Source: JBBDYG01 sp040901765
GTDB taxonomy: Bacteria > Planctomycetota > Planctomycetia > Pirellulales > Lacipirellulaceae
DNA length: 64,000 nucleotides
Assembly: GCA_040901765.1 (NCBI GenBank)
Contig: JBBDYG010000124.1
Span: forward strand, 62,001-126,000
Direction of reading: 5' to 3'
Positions 9,503-17,159 of this stretch are shown here, in pieces; the first letter of the stretch is position 1, and each line of letters starts with the position of its first letter. The notes below the pieces were generated by a model. That model was not told where the DNA came from. It ran no database searches and saw only the letters and a list, made by a program, of their open reading frames with translations. Both the position numbers and the translations under genes were made by a program.

Positions 9503-9557
9503 GTCGTAGCGACGGGCGGCCTGGTCGCCGCGGCGACCGAGCCGTCTGTTGCTACGC
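9503..9557. repeat. Intergenic hairpin repeat
   Basis: GTCGTAGCGACGGGCGGC pairs imperfectly with GCCGTCTGTTGCTACG, and the centre holds GGTCGCCGCGGCGACC, a perfect hairpin. It begins at the stop codon of the preceding gene and may help end transcription, but no T-run follows. Confidence 0.5.
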
Positions 9558-9658
9558 ACCCCACCAACTTTCTTGTTGCATTTCGAGCGGCTCGCGCGGT
9601 ATCCTAGCGGTTATCTGCAATCCGCGGGGAGTCTGTCTGTTCATCGGGGGGCCTATCC

Positions 9659-12253
9659 ATGTCTCGTCGCCTTTGGCTCAGCGCCTGGCTATTCGTTCTT
9701 GCCGTCACGCCCGTCGCCGCTCAGACGTTCATCGGCCAGAATTTTGAAGGAACCACGGCGGCCATTCAGCCGATCCCGCCCGACACGATGGGCGCGGCGG
9801 GAATCGATTATTTTGTCGAACTGAACAACGACGAATTTAATGTTTACCGGAAGAGCGACGGAGTGCAGGTGCAGAGCAAGGGGATCAACCAATTTTGGAT
9901 CGATGCGAACACCACGCCGCTGATGACAGCCTTCGACCCACGCGTCGTCTACGACCCGCACGCGCGGCGGTGGTATGCTGTTTCGGTCGACAACAAACAA
10001 AACGCGAACAATATACTGTTCGCGGTCTCAAGCTCGTCCGACCCTACGCAGCCCTGGCATGGATTTACGTTCGACTCCGACACGGACAACAGCCATTGGG
10101 CCGACTTCCCGATGCTGGGCTATAACGGCGAGGGAGTGTACATCTCGTCGTTCATGCCGACACTCAGCCCCGTGGCGTCGGGCAGCTCGTTTATCGTGTT
10201 GCCCAAGCTTGGCCTGCTGCAGCCGGTCCCGAGCATCGCAGGCATGACGCAAATTCAGGACGTGCCGTCGGCGACCGCCGGCTTCCATCCGCAGCTTGCG
10301 GTGGACGACAGCAACGAGTTGGGCGGGATTATGCCCACGCTTGACATGTCGTCGTTTGGCGGCGCGTCGCTGCTGCGAGCGGGGATCACTCCGCCCGGCG
10401 GTCCTACGGTCAACAACGTCGGTTCGATTTTCGTGACCGCCGCGCAGCCGCCCAAGGTCGTTCAGCCCGGCGCGCCGACCGTTCAAGACCTCGAATCGAA
10501 CGACTGGCGTTTCAGCTCCAATACGGTGGTGAAGGGCGACCGACTTTACGGTGTGCAAGCCGTAGAATTCATGGGTCGCGCCGCGGTGGAGTTGCGGAAT
10601 TTAGACCTCGTTGGCACGAGCCACGGCGGAATGATCATTTCTGATCCGACACTTGCGTTCACCTTCCCGTCAATTGCGGTGAACGATTTCGGCGACGTGG
10701 TGGTCGGCGTCACCGGCACGAGCACCACCGAGTTCGCCAGCAGCTATGCGCTGGTGCGGAGGGCGGGCAGCGGCGTGTTCGAACCGCCGCTGCTGTTGCG
10801 GGCAGGCGTGGACAACTACGTGAAACTGGACTCGATGAACCGCAACCGCTGGGGCGACTACAGCGCGACGACCGTCGATCCCGCCGACCCCAGTATCTTC
10901 TGGACCAACCAGGAGTTCGTTGATGGCACCAATCGCTGGGCCACGCAGGTGACCGAGTTAATCCTTCCCCAGCCGGACGAAGCCCGCTGGGCCGATCCAG
11001 TAAGCGGCATGTTCGACGATCCGACGATGTGGCTCAACGGCGGCGTGCCGCTACCGACCGACCAATTGGTCTTCAGCCGCGCCATGGATCCCGGTCCCGG
11101 CCCGCCGCCGATAACCGTCTCACTCCCCCAGGACTACGTGCATCCGCTCGTCAGCTTCCGCCAGGGAGATGTCGTTCTCGACCTGGGAGGAAACCAATTG
11201 GACGTCCTGCTCCACCTGGAGGTCGGTCCCTACTTCGGGCACCCCCAGGCCACCGTGGCGAACGGCACGATCAACTCGGTGATCGGAGCCATCGCCCCCC
11301 GACCGACGTCCGAAGGGCACTTGACTTTGGACAACGCGCAGTGGAACGTCTCCGACGTCACCATCGGCAGCGCTTCCACGGGGACCGCCGGGTACCCGGG
11401 GGAGTTTGGTGGAACCGGTTCGCTCACGATCGATAACAATTCGCAGCTAACGGTCGGCAACACGCTTAAGCTCTGGCAACTCGGCACGGTCAACCTCGTG
11501 GGCGGCGCGCTCACCGCGGCAACGATCGATAGCAACTTCGGCCCACGCAATTTCAACTTCACCGGCGGAACGCTGCACGTCGATACGTTTGCCGGCGAAC
11601 TGGTCAACGACGGCGGGACGCTGGCCCCTGGCACTTCCATCGGGACGACCAACGTGCTCCTCAGCTACACACAACGAGCGGGCTCCACTTTGGAAATTGA
11701 GATCGGCGGAACTACTCCTGCCGATTTCGATCGGCTCATCGTCGGCGGCCCCGCGTTCTTCGGCGGCGAGCTCGACGTCCACCTGGCGGCCGGTTATCTG
11801 CCAAACCTCAGCGATACTTTCCAAATCGTCACCGCCAGTCTAATACCGGTCCAGGGGTACGCGTTCCTGCTTGCCAACAGCACGCTTCCGAGCGTCAGCC
11901 AACTGCTCGACTTCCACTTGTTTTACGAGCCGACCGCGCTGACGCTCGGCATTGTGCCTGCGCTGACGGGCGACTACAACGCCGACGGCGTGGTCAATGC
12001 CGCCGACTACACCGTGTGGCGCAACACGCAGAATCAGACTGGCATCGGCCTGGCGGCCGACGCCAATCTCGACAGAGTCGTCAACCTAGTTGACTATCTC
12101 GCGTGGAGACAGAATTTCGGCAAGGTGGCGCCGGGCGCGGGTACCGGCGAGAACGTTCCCGAGCCGGCGAGCGTTATTCTCATCACCTTGTGCGCATTGA
12201 TGGTTGGCCTACGATGCGCGCCAAACCTGTGGCGATTGACAACTCCATCATGA
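9659..12253 (+). CDS. PEP-CTERM exported protein with autotransporter-type and dockerin-like repeats
   Basis: An 864-residue exported protein. A signal peptide is followed by a long beta-rich region, then autotransporter-associated repeats (GTGSLTIDNNSQLTVGNTL, ELVNDGGTLAPGTSIGT). A dockerin type I-like stretch contains GDYNADGVVNAADYTVWR and DANLDRVVNLVDYLAWRQ, both calcium-loop-like. It ends with a PEP-CTERM sorting signal: VPEPAS, a hydrophobic helix and a basic tail. Such proteins are exported and processed by exosortase in planctomycetes. Its stop overlaps the start of the RidA gene (ATGA). Confidence 0.9.
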   Translation: MSRRLWLSAWLFVLAVTPVAAQTFIGQNFEGTTAAIQPIPPDTMGAAGIDYFVELNNDEFNVYRKSDGVQVQSKGINQFWIDANTTPLMTAFDPRVVYDPHARRWYAVSVDNKQNANNILFAVSSSSDPTQPWHGFTFDSDTDNSHWADFPMLGYNGEGVYISSFMPTLSPVASGSSFIVLPKLGLLQPVPSIAGMTQIQDVPSATAGFHPQLAVDDSNELGGIMPTLDMSSFGGASLLRAGITPPGGPTVNNVGSIFVTAAQPPKVVQPGAPTVQDLESNDWRFSSNTVVKGDRLYGVQAVEFMGRAAVELRNLDLVGTSHGGMIISDPTLAFTFPSIAVNDFGDVVVGVTGTSTTEFASSYALVRRAGSGVFEPPLLLRAGVDNYVKLDSMNRNRWGDYSATTVDPADPSIFWTNQEFVDGTNRWATQVTELILPQPDEARWADPVSGMFDDPTMWLNGGVPLPTDQLVFSRAMDPGPGPPPITVSLPQDYVHPLVSFRQGDVVLDLGGNQLDVLLHLEVGPYFGHPQATVANGTINSVIGAIAPRPTSEGHLTLDNAQWNVSDVTIGSASTGTAGYPGEFGGTGSLTIDNNSQLTVGNTLKLWQLGTVNLVGGALTAATIDSNFGPRNFNFTGGTLHVDTFAGELVNDGGTLAPGTSIGTTNVLLSYTQRAGSTLEIEIGGTTPADFDRLIVGGPAFFGGELDVHLAAGYLPNLSDTFQIVTASLIPVQGYAFLLANSTLPSVSQLLDFHLFYEPTALTLGIVPALTGDYNADGVVNAADYTVWRNTQNQTGIGLAADANLDRVVNLVDYLAWRQNFGKVAPGAGTGENVPEPASVILITLCALMVGLRCAPNLWRLTTPS

Positions 12254-12669
12254 GTAAATCAGACATCAAAATCACCGTCGAACAGCGCGCCGGCCGAACC
12301 TGCGCAAGTAGCGGGTCGAAGTGGGAGCCGATCATGGGCTACAGCCGCGCGGTCCGTAGTGGCAACGTCATCGCGGTGACTGGCTGCGTGGGGATCAACG
12401 CCGACGGCACTTACGCTCCAATGGTCCGCGAGCAAGCGACCCGCTCGCTGGCGATTATCCGCGCGGCGATCGAAGCCCTGGGCGGAAAGCTGGAGCACGT
12501 CATCCGCACGCGGATGTACGTGACCGACGTCAGCCAGTGGGAAGAAGTCGCACGGGTTCACGGCGACGTGTTTTCCGCAATCCGCCCGGCCACGACGATT
12601 GTGGAAGTCGCCCGCCTGATTGACGCTGACGCGCTGATCGAGATTGAAGCCGATGCGATCGTTCCGTGA
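12250..12669 (+). CDS. RidA-family protein
   Basis: From ATG 12250, overlapping the previous stop, the 139-residue protein matches the RidA/YjgF family (RSGNVIAVTGCVGIN, VIRTRMYVTDVSQWEEV, RPATTIVEVARLIDADALIEIEA). RidA deaminates reactive enamine/imine intermediates. The arginine needed for catalysis in true RidA sits in the VIRTRMYVTD region. It belongs to the subgroup with a GSKWE N-terminal segment rather than the E. coli RidA type, so the substrate is uncertain. Confidence 0.85.
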   Translation: MSKSDIKITVEQRAGRTCASSGSKWEPIMGYSRAVRSGNVIAVTGCVGINADGTYAPMVREQATRSLAIIRAAIEALGGKLEHVIRTRMYVTDVSQWEEVARVHGDVFSAIRPATTIVEVARLIDADALIEIEADAIVP

Positions 12670-13651
12670 TTTCTTCTCAAAATTGATGCTGACCCTGACG
12701 GCTTTCTTCGCCATCGCAGCAGCACCGCGTCATATCAGTGCCCAAACGCCCGCACCTCACACACACTCCATTGCTGGTGGCGATCTTCACGTGCTCTTTC
12801 GCGACAACAGTGAGTCGCCGCGGGTGCTGAGTGGGCTCGACAGCATGTTTAACACTCGTTCGGCTCCGGGGTTTGACGCCTACGATCCGGACGAGGCGGG
12901 GGCCTCGGCAGGCCTTAACTTCGAGCACATTATCTCCGGCCACAAGCACGAGAACAACGCGTTCACGCCGCGGCACGGCCCGTTCGCGCTAACTGTATTG
13001 CCGGATGGCCGCTCCGTACGGCTCACGCGACGGAGCGAGGATGATTCGTGGAACATGTCGAGCACGCTCACCTACACCGTCACCGCGCCTCACTATGTGG
13101 ATGTCGATTTTCGCTGCACGCCGCACGACGCTCGGTTGTTCGGCGACCGCGGCTACGCGATTCTGTTCTTCGCCAACTACATGAACGACGTCGAGCAGTT
13201 GGCGCTGAATTTCCGCGGCATTGAAGGTCCGCAGCAACCAGAAAAGTGGATTGCCGCCGATGCGCCGACCGGCCACCCCGATTGGAACCAGGGAGGAACC
13301 TACCGCAGCGTCGAGGCCGATGATCTACCGTACGATGCCGACCATAACTTCAAGCTCAACTCCTGGAGCTACGACTACCCACGGTTCACCCAGCCGTTCT
13401 ACTACGGCCGCGCGGCGCACGGCATGGTATTCATGCTGATGTTCGATCGCATACTGACCAACGACGACGAAATCCGCTTCAGTTTGTTCAAATTCAAAAT
13501 CCCTCGCGCGCCGCGGCCAGCCTGGGACTTCCAGTACGTCTTGCGCCGAATTGAAGCCGGCCGAGTGTACGGCTTCAAGGCGCGGCTGGTGTGGAAGAAG
13601 TTTGTGAGCGCGGAGGATTGCTTGAGGGAATATGAGGCGTGGAGCGATTAG
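12653..13651 (+). CDS. Exported protein of unknown function
   Basis: The start is taken at ATG 12653, overlapping the end of the RidA gene; an in-frame TTG at 12644 is less likely. A signal peptide of about 25 residues precedes a mature region with few landmarks: HVLFRDNSESPRVLSGLDS, TYTVTAPHYVDVDFRCTP and PRFTQPFYYGRAAHGMVFM. The conserved-looking HPDWNQGGTYRS region hints at a carbohydrate-related beta-sandwich, but I recognise no named family. Confidence 0.7.
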   Translation: MRSFRDFFSKLMLTLTAFFAIAAAPRHISAQTPAPHTHSIAGGDLHVLFRDNSESPRVLSGLDSMFNTRSAPGFDAYDPDEAGASAGLNFEHIISGHKHENNAFTPRHGPFALTVLPDGRSVRLTRRSEDDSWNMSSTLTYTVTAPHYVDVDFRCTPHDARLFGDRGYAILFFANYMNDVEQLALNFRGIEGPQQPEKWIAADAPTGHPDWNQGGTYRSVEADDLPYDADHNFKLNSWSYDYPRFTQPFYYGRAAHGMVFMLMFDRILTNDDEIRFSLFKFKIPRAPRPAWDFQYVLRRIEAGRVYGFKARLVWKKFVSAEDCLREYEAWSD

Positions 13652-13691
13652 TCTACATCCGCGCGCCATCCTCACCGCTGCACCTTTATTT

Positions 13692-14444
13692 CTAGTGGCG
13701 TGACAGCTCGTGGTGTCTGTGAGCGATCCGTCGCCAAAGCCACCAAGTTGTAAGTGCGGAAACGGTCAGAATTGGAGCAAGAATGAAGAAGGTCCACGGC
13801 GACGAAGAGTACGCAACCTGCCCAGTCCTGATGTCAAAGCCGAGCGTATCTCCTTGATTCGTAGTGAGTTCAAAAATTGAAGAGTTGCTATACAACCTAG
13901 CCGTTTTGCTAGTCGGCCAATCCGCACCTGCATAAGAACTCAGGACCACCCGTCCCAGATATCCGACAAGAAACTCATTCTCGCGGTATGCGGCCAATTG
14001 CTGGCCGTGTGCGTAAAACTCCAATGCATTACCCCGATCCGAGACGTTATCCAACTCCCAATTGAGGAAGGCGACGACAATGTGGACGCCGTCGTTCGCG
14101 ACATAAATCTCTTTGGAAACCGACAGGTACGAGATCGGCCAAAGTAATGCCGTCGTTCCCTTGTTCCGATAAAGTCCGCTCTGCGGATACCTCGCTTCGA
14201 TCTCCAACTCCTTCGCCAAGGAGTCGCGTTCCTCCCGTATGTCCTCCTCTGACCAGCCAGAGATAGGGCCAGAGAGTTGTCGGTTGTGTCGCTCCGTTGC
14301 GGGCGTGAGCAGTACCAGGACATACTTGCCGTTAGGAGACTCGACCGTCCGCGTTCGAGAGCCGGACAGACCTGCGTGCGCACACACCGGAAAAAGGCTT
14401 CCCAACACGGCGCAGGACACCACCATATAAATACTTCGCGGCAT
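13692..14444 (-). CDS. Exported or membrane-tethered protein, unknown
   Basis: ATG 14444 is preferred to the TTG one codon earlier. A signal peptide (SIYMVVSCAVLGSLFPVCAHA) is followed by a region starting RTRTVESPNGKYVLVLL, reminiscent of proteins that report 'seen as a string of state'. A C-terminal membrane helix (about residues 215-235) ends in a basic His-rich tail. I recognise no family. Confidence 0.6.
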   Translation of the reverse strand: MPRSIYMVVSCAVLGSLFPVCAHAGLSGSRTRTVESPNGKYVLVLLTPATERHNRQLSGPISGWSEEDIREERDSLAKELEIEARYPQSGLYRNKGTTALLWPISYLSVSKEIYVANDGVHIVVAFLNWELDNVSDRGNALEFYAHGQQLAAYRENEFLVGYLGRVVLSSYAGADWPTSKTARLYSNSSIFELTTNQGDTLGFDIRTGQVAYSSSPWTFFILAPILTVSALTTWWLWRRIAHRHHELSRH

Positions 14445-14609
14445 CAAATCGATTAAACTCCCTCGGTCTTATTGACACTACGACCTTGCGATTGCCAGGC
14501 AAAGCTGCCCCAGTCCACCTCGGCCACGAAAAACGCCATAGCGACGGCGGCCCGGGGAGTCATCAAGACTGTATAGCATAGCCTCGGCATCGGCATGCTT
14601 CGGCGCTAC

Positions 14610-15221
14610 CTATTGATTTACGTTCGCTGTTCGCAATGCGTTCTCATAATCCTCCGGCCGGTTCAAGTTCTTAAGCGTCGCAAGTTCCGGATCGACCGTT
14701 CGCAGTTCTTCGACACTAACTTCCAACGTGTTCGCTTCATCGAACAAGAACCGCGGCCGCAGGCGGTCGGCAGCGAGCAGCCGCTCGATCTGTGGGAACA
14801 CGCTCGCTCGATAGACGGCCGCGAGCGGGTGGTGGTACTCGCCGTCATAGGGAACCGCGATATCGTGGTCGCCCACCAGTTCGAACATCCGCTCGACGAA
14901 CGCCGGCGCGAGCAGCGGCACGTCGCACGCCGAGGCGTACACGGCATCGGCCCGACCCGCCAGCGCGCGGAAGCCGGTGGCGAGACCTTCCAGCGGGCCT
15001 CGATATGCGGTACTGTCGTAGGCGACCTGGACTTCGCTCGGCAGGTCGGGAAGCGCCTGATCCGGCGCGGCGACGACCGCGATGTTCGCCCGATGGACGA
15101 CCTCGCCGATCAGCCGCACCACCCGCTGGAGCATGAGTTCGGAGCCGAACGGCAGCGTCGCCTTATCGCGCCCCATCCGGCTCGATTTGCCACCACAGAG
15201 AATGATAGCGCCGCGTTGCAT
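14610..15221 (-). CDS. mobA: Molybdenum cofactor guanylyltransferase MobA
   Basis: The 203-residue protein has the MobA nucleotidyltransferase signature LCGGKSSRMGRDKATLPFG near the N-terminus, then YRGPLEGLATGF, the metal-binding SACDVPLL, and YHHPLAAVYR. It transfers GMP from GTP to the metal-pterin to make (bis-)MGD in the cytoplasm. FwdB/FwdD-type enzymes need this dinucleotide form of the cofactor, which fits its place at the edge of the C1/tungsten island and divergent from fwdC. Confidence 0.93.
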   Translation of the reverse strand: MQRGAIILCGGKSSRMGRDKATLPFGSELMLQRVVRLIGEVVHRANIAVVAAPDQALPDLPSEVQVAYDSTAYRGPLEGLATGFRALAGRADAVYASACDVPLLAPAFVERMFELVGDHDIAVPYDGEYHHPLAAVYRASVFPQIERLLAADRLRPRFLFDEANTLEVSVEELRTVDPELATLKNLNRPEDYENALRTANVNQ

Positions 15222-15247
15222 CGTTGCTTTAGATAGCGATTTTGATT

Positions 15248-15363
15248 TACCACGGAGTCACGGAGGACACAGAGCGAATAGGTTTAGATTGAGAACGATG
15301 ACTAGAACCAGTTCTCTAATGACTCATTCATTCTCCGTGTTCTTCGTGACTCTGTGGTGCAAT
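15248..15363. repeat. Palindromic repeat, CACCACGGAG family (copy 2)
   Basis: TACCACGGAGTCACGGAGGA on the left pairs with the right arm ending CGTGACTCTGTGGTGCAAT. It fills the gap between divergent mobA and fwdC. Confidence 0.85.
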
Positions 15364-15424
15364 TACTTGTTCGTTGTCGGTCCGATTAGATCATTTCGAT
15401 AAAGTCTATCCGCAAACTCATCCC

Positions 15425-16246
15425 ATGTCGCTCCAGCTAACTTACTTTGGCGAAACTTCGGTGCCCGTGGAGATTGAGGGGCTGACGACCGACTGGGCGT
15501 GCGACAAGTCATTGCCCGAGATCGAACGGTTTGAGATCTTCCACGGCAATCGCAAACTTCCGCTGGCCGAGATGTTCCGCGTTTCCGGGGACGCCAGCGA
15601 CAAACGCTTCGACTTCGAGGGTAATCTTTCGGGCGTCCACTGGATCGGCGCGCAGATGCAGTCGGGGCAGATTCACGTCCACGGCCCAGCGGGGCGGCAC
15701 ATTGGCAGCGAGATGCGAGGCGGTGAGATTCACATCGAAGGCGACGCCGGTGGTTGGGTCGGCTGCGAGATGCACGCCGGGTTGATCCACGTCCGCGGCG
15801 ACGCCGGGCACTTGGTCGGCGCGGCGTATCGAGGTTCTCCCAAGGGAATGACCGGCGGTACCATTCTGGTCGATGGCGATGCCGGCAACGAAATCGGCCT
15901 CTCGATGCGCCGCGGCACGATCGCCATCGGCGGCAAGGCCGGCGACGTAATCGGCTTCAACATGATCGCCGGCACGGTGCTGGTGCTCGGTGACAGCGGC
16001 ATCCGCCCCGGCGCCGGCATGCGCCGCGGCACGATCTGTCTGCTCGGCCCGACCCCACCGCCGATGCTCCCCAGCTTCCGCTACGCCTGCTCGGCTCGCC
16101 CACAGGTTCTATCGCTGATGCTACGCGACGTGCGTAGCAAAGGTCTGTGCGTGGATGAATCACTGCTAGGAATGGATGTCGATTACTACAGTGGCGACTT
16201 GGTGGCGCTGGGGCGAGGAGAGATTTTCCTGCGAAGCGGGCTGTAG
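15425..16246 (+). CDS. fhcC: Formylmethanofuran dehydrogenase/formyltransferase-hydrolase subunit C
   Basis: The 273-residue product is built of beta-helix turns with the repeating pattern GxxxGxxMxxGxI (SGVHWIGAQMQSGQIHVHG, HIGSEMRGGEIHIEG, WVGCEMHAGLIHVRG, VIGFNMIAGTVLVLG), as in FwdC/FhcC and the glutamate synthase C-terminal domain. In the complex it is a structural scaffold holding the A and B subunits. ATG 15425 is chosen because upstream codons encode no conserved sequence. It is about 11 kb from fwdD-fwdB-fwdA, with the pterin and tungsten genes between. Confidence 0.93.
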   Translation: MSLQLTYFGETSVPVEIEGLTTDWACDKSLPEIERFEIFHGNRKLPLAEMFRVSGDASDKRFDFEGNLSGVHWIGAQMQSGQIHVHGPAGRHIGSEMRGGEIHIEGDAGGWVGCEMHAGLIHVRGDAGHLVGAAYRGSPKGMTGGTILVDGDAGNEIGLSMRRGTIAIGGKAGDVIGFNMIAGTVLVLGDSGIRPGAGMRRGTICLLGPTPPPMLPSFRYACSARPQVLSLMLRDVRSKGLCVDESLLGMDVDYYSGDLVALGRGEIFLRSGL

Positions 16247-16260
16247 GACAGCGACCTCGA

Positions 16261-16518
16261 TCACGCAGGAGCATAGCGATCTACCGGAACTTCTAACGTT
16301 CTCGGCGCCGAAACGTCGCCCCGGCCGATTTCGGCCACCCTTCGTAGCAGCGAGGCGTCGTAATAACGGGCCCCACATTTTTCGCAGATGCCGACCGGAG
16401 CGTCCTCTAGAACGACAAAGCTCCCTTTGTGCCGAAATGCTTCGCGCTCCATCCGGTGCTCCCGCACGATTCCATCGCAATGTTCGCAAGCAAAAGCATA
16501 CATACGCTGCCCATTCAT
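16261..16518 (-). CDS. YgiT-type zinc-finger protein
   Basis: The 85-residue protein contains CEHC and CEKCGARYYD separated by about 35 residues, the zinc finger of YgiT/MqsA-like antitoxins, followed by a short helical tail. Its ATG follows the MazF stop codon directly (TAGATG), so it is the third gene of a toxin-antitoxin operon. YgiT-type proteins usually partner other toxins (MqsR, DUF4258). Confidence 0.8.
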   Translation of the reverse strand: MNGQRMYAFACEHCDGIVREHRMEREAFRHKGSFVVLEDAPVGICEKCGARYYDASLLRRVAEIGRGDVSAPRTLEVPVDRYAPA

Positions 16519-16866
16519 CTACGCTAAACCCAATGCTGCTTTCAGGCAGTCGTCAATCTTTTGCATTGTCGCGGCGGAGAGCGCGCCGATGACGCGTGCA
16601 ACTTCACCTTGCTCGATCGTGTAGACGTTGGAGCAATTCACCACGGAAGGATGGCGCAGCCCGGAAATTGTCCAGTCGGAATGGCTTCGATCAATGATGA
16701 GCTGCGTATCCTGTCCCATGCGTCGAAGATTCGTGGTGACTTGAGTAACGATTGTATTGCTCATCCTGGCGTTGTCGCGGTCATTTTGAATAACAAGAGC
16801 GGGCCGCACCCCTAATTTGGGATTGGTCGGCCGAAAATCCACGATGACGAGATCGCCCCTAATCAT
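16519..16866 (-). CDS. MazF/PemK-family mRNA interferase toxin
   Basis: The 115-residue protein has the PemK/MazF fold markers: IRGDLVIVDFRPTNPKLGVRPALVIQND at the N-terminus, the conserved RPALVIQ strand, then SNTIVTQVT and a Ser/Asp region for RNA cleavage. It begins within the last codons of the upstream antitoxin gene (8-base overlap), so translation is coupled. Confidence 0.88.
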   Translation of the reverse strand: MIRGDLVIVDFRPTNPKLGVRPALVIQNDRDNARMSNTIVTQVTTNLRRMGQDTQLIIDRSHSDWTISGLRHPSVVNCSNVYTIEQGEVARVIGALSAATMQKIDDCLKAALGLA

Positions 16867-17077
16867 TCAAGTACTCAAGGTACTGTTCTGGTGTTTCGTC
16901 GAACTTATCGAGCGCCTTCAAGACCGCGGGATAAGTATCACGAGGACTTGGTTCGATCACCCGCTTGACGCGTTCGTATAAGTCGTGACGCAAAACCACG
17001 CAATGGGTTCCTTTAATCGTGAGCTCGACGGCTTCGCCCTCCGATATGGCCTGAAGTTGTTCCGCGGAAAGTGTCAT
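16859..17077 (-). CDS. Antitoxin partner of MazF-like toxin
   Basis: This 72-residue acidic protein starts MTLSAEQLQAISEGEAVELTI and ends in EQYLEYLND, a Phd/YefM-like layout for an antitoxin upstream of MazF. It overlaps the toxin gene by eight bases. The N-terminal half should bind operator DNA, the C-terminal half the toxin. Exact subfamily not certain. Confidence 0.75.
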   Translation of the reverse strand: MTLSAEQLQAISEGEAVELTIKGTHCVVLRHDLYERVKRVIEPSPRDTYPAVLKALDKFDETPEQYLEYLND

Positions 17078-17159
17078 ATCAACGATCCTCCATTTCGCCT
17101 CCCATTACAAGCCTATCACGGTGTCACTCATGGGACAAGAAACACCGCTCCCAGTACGT

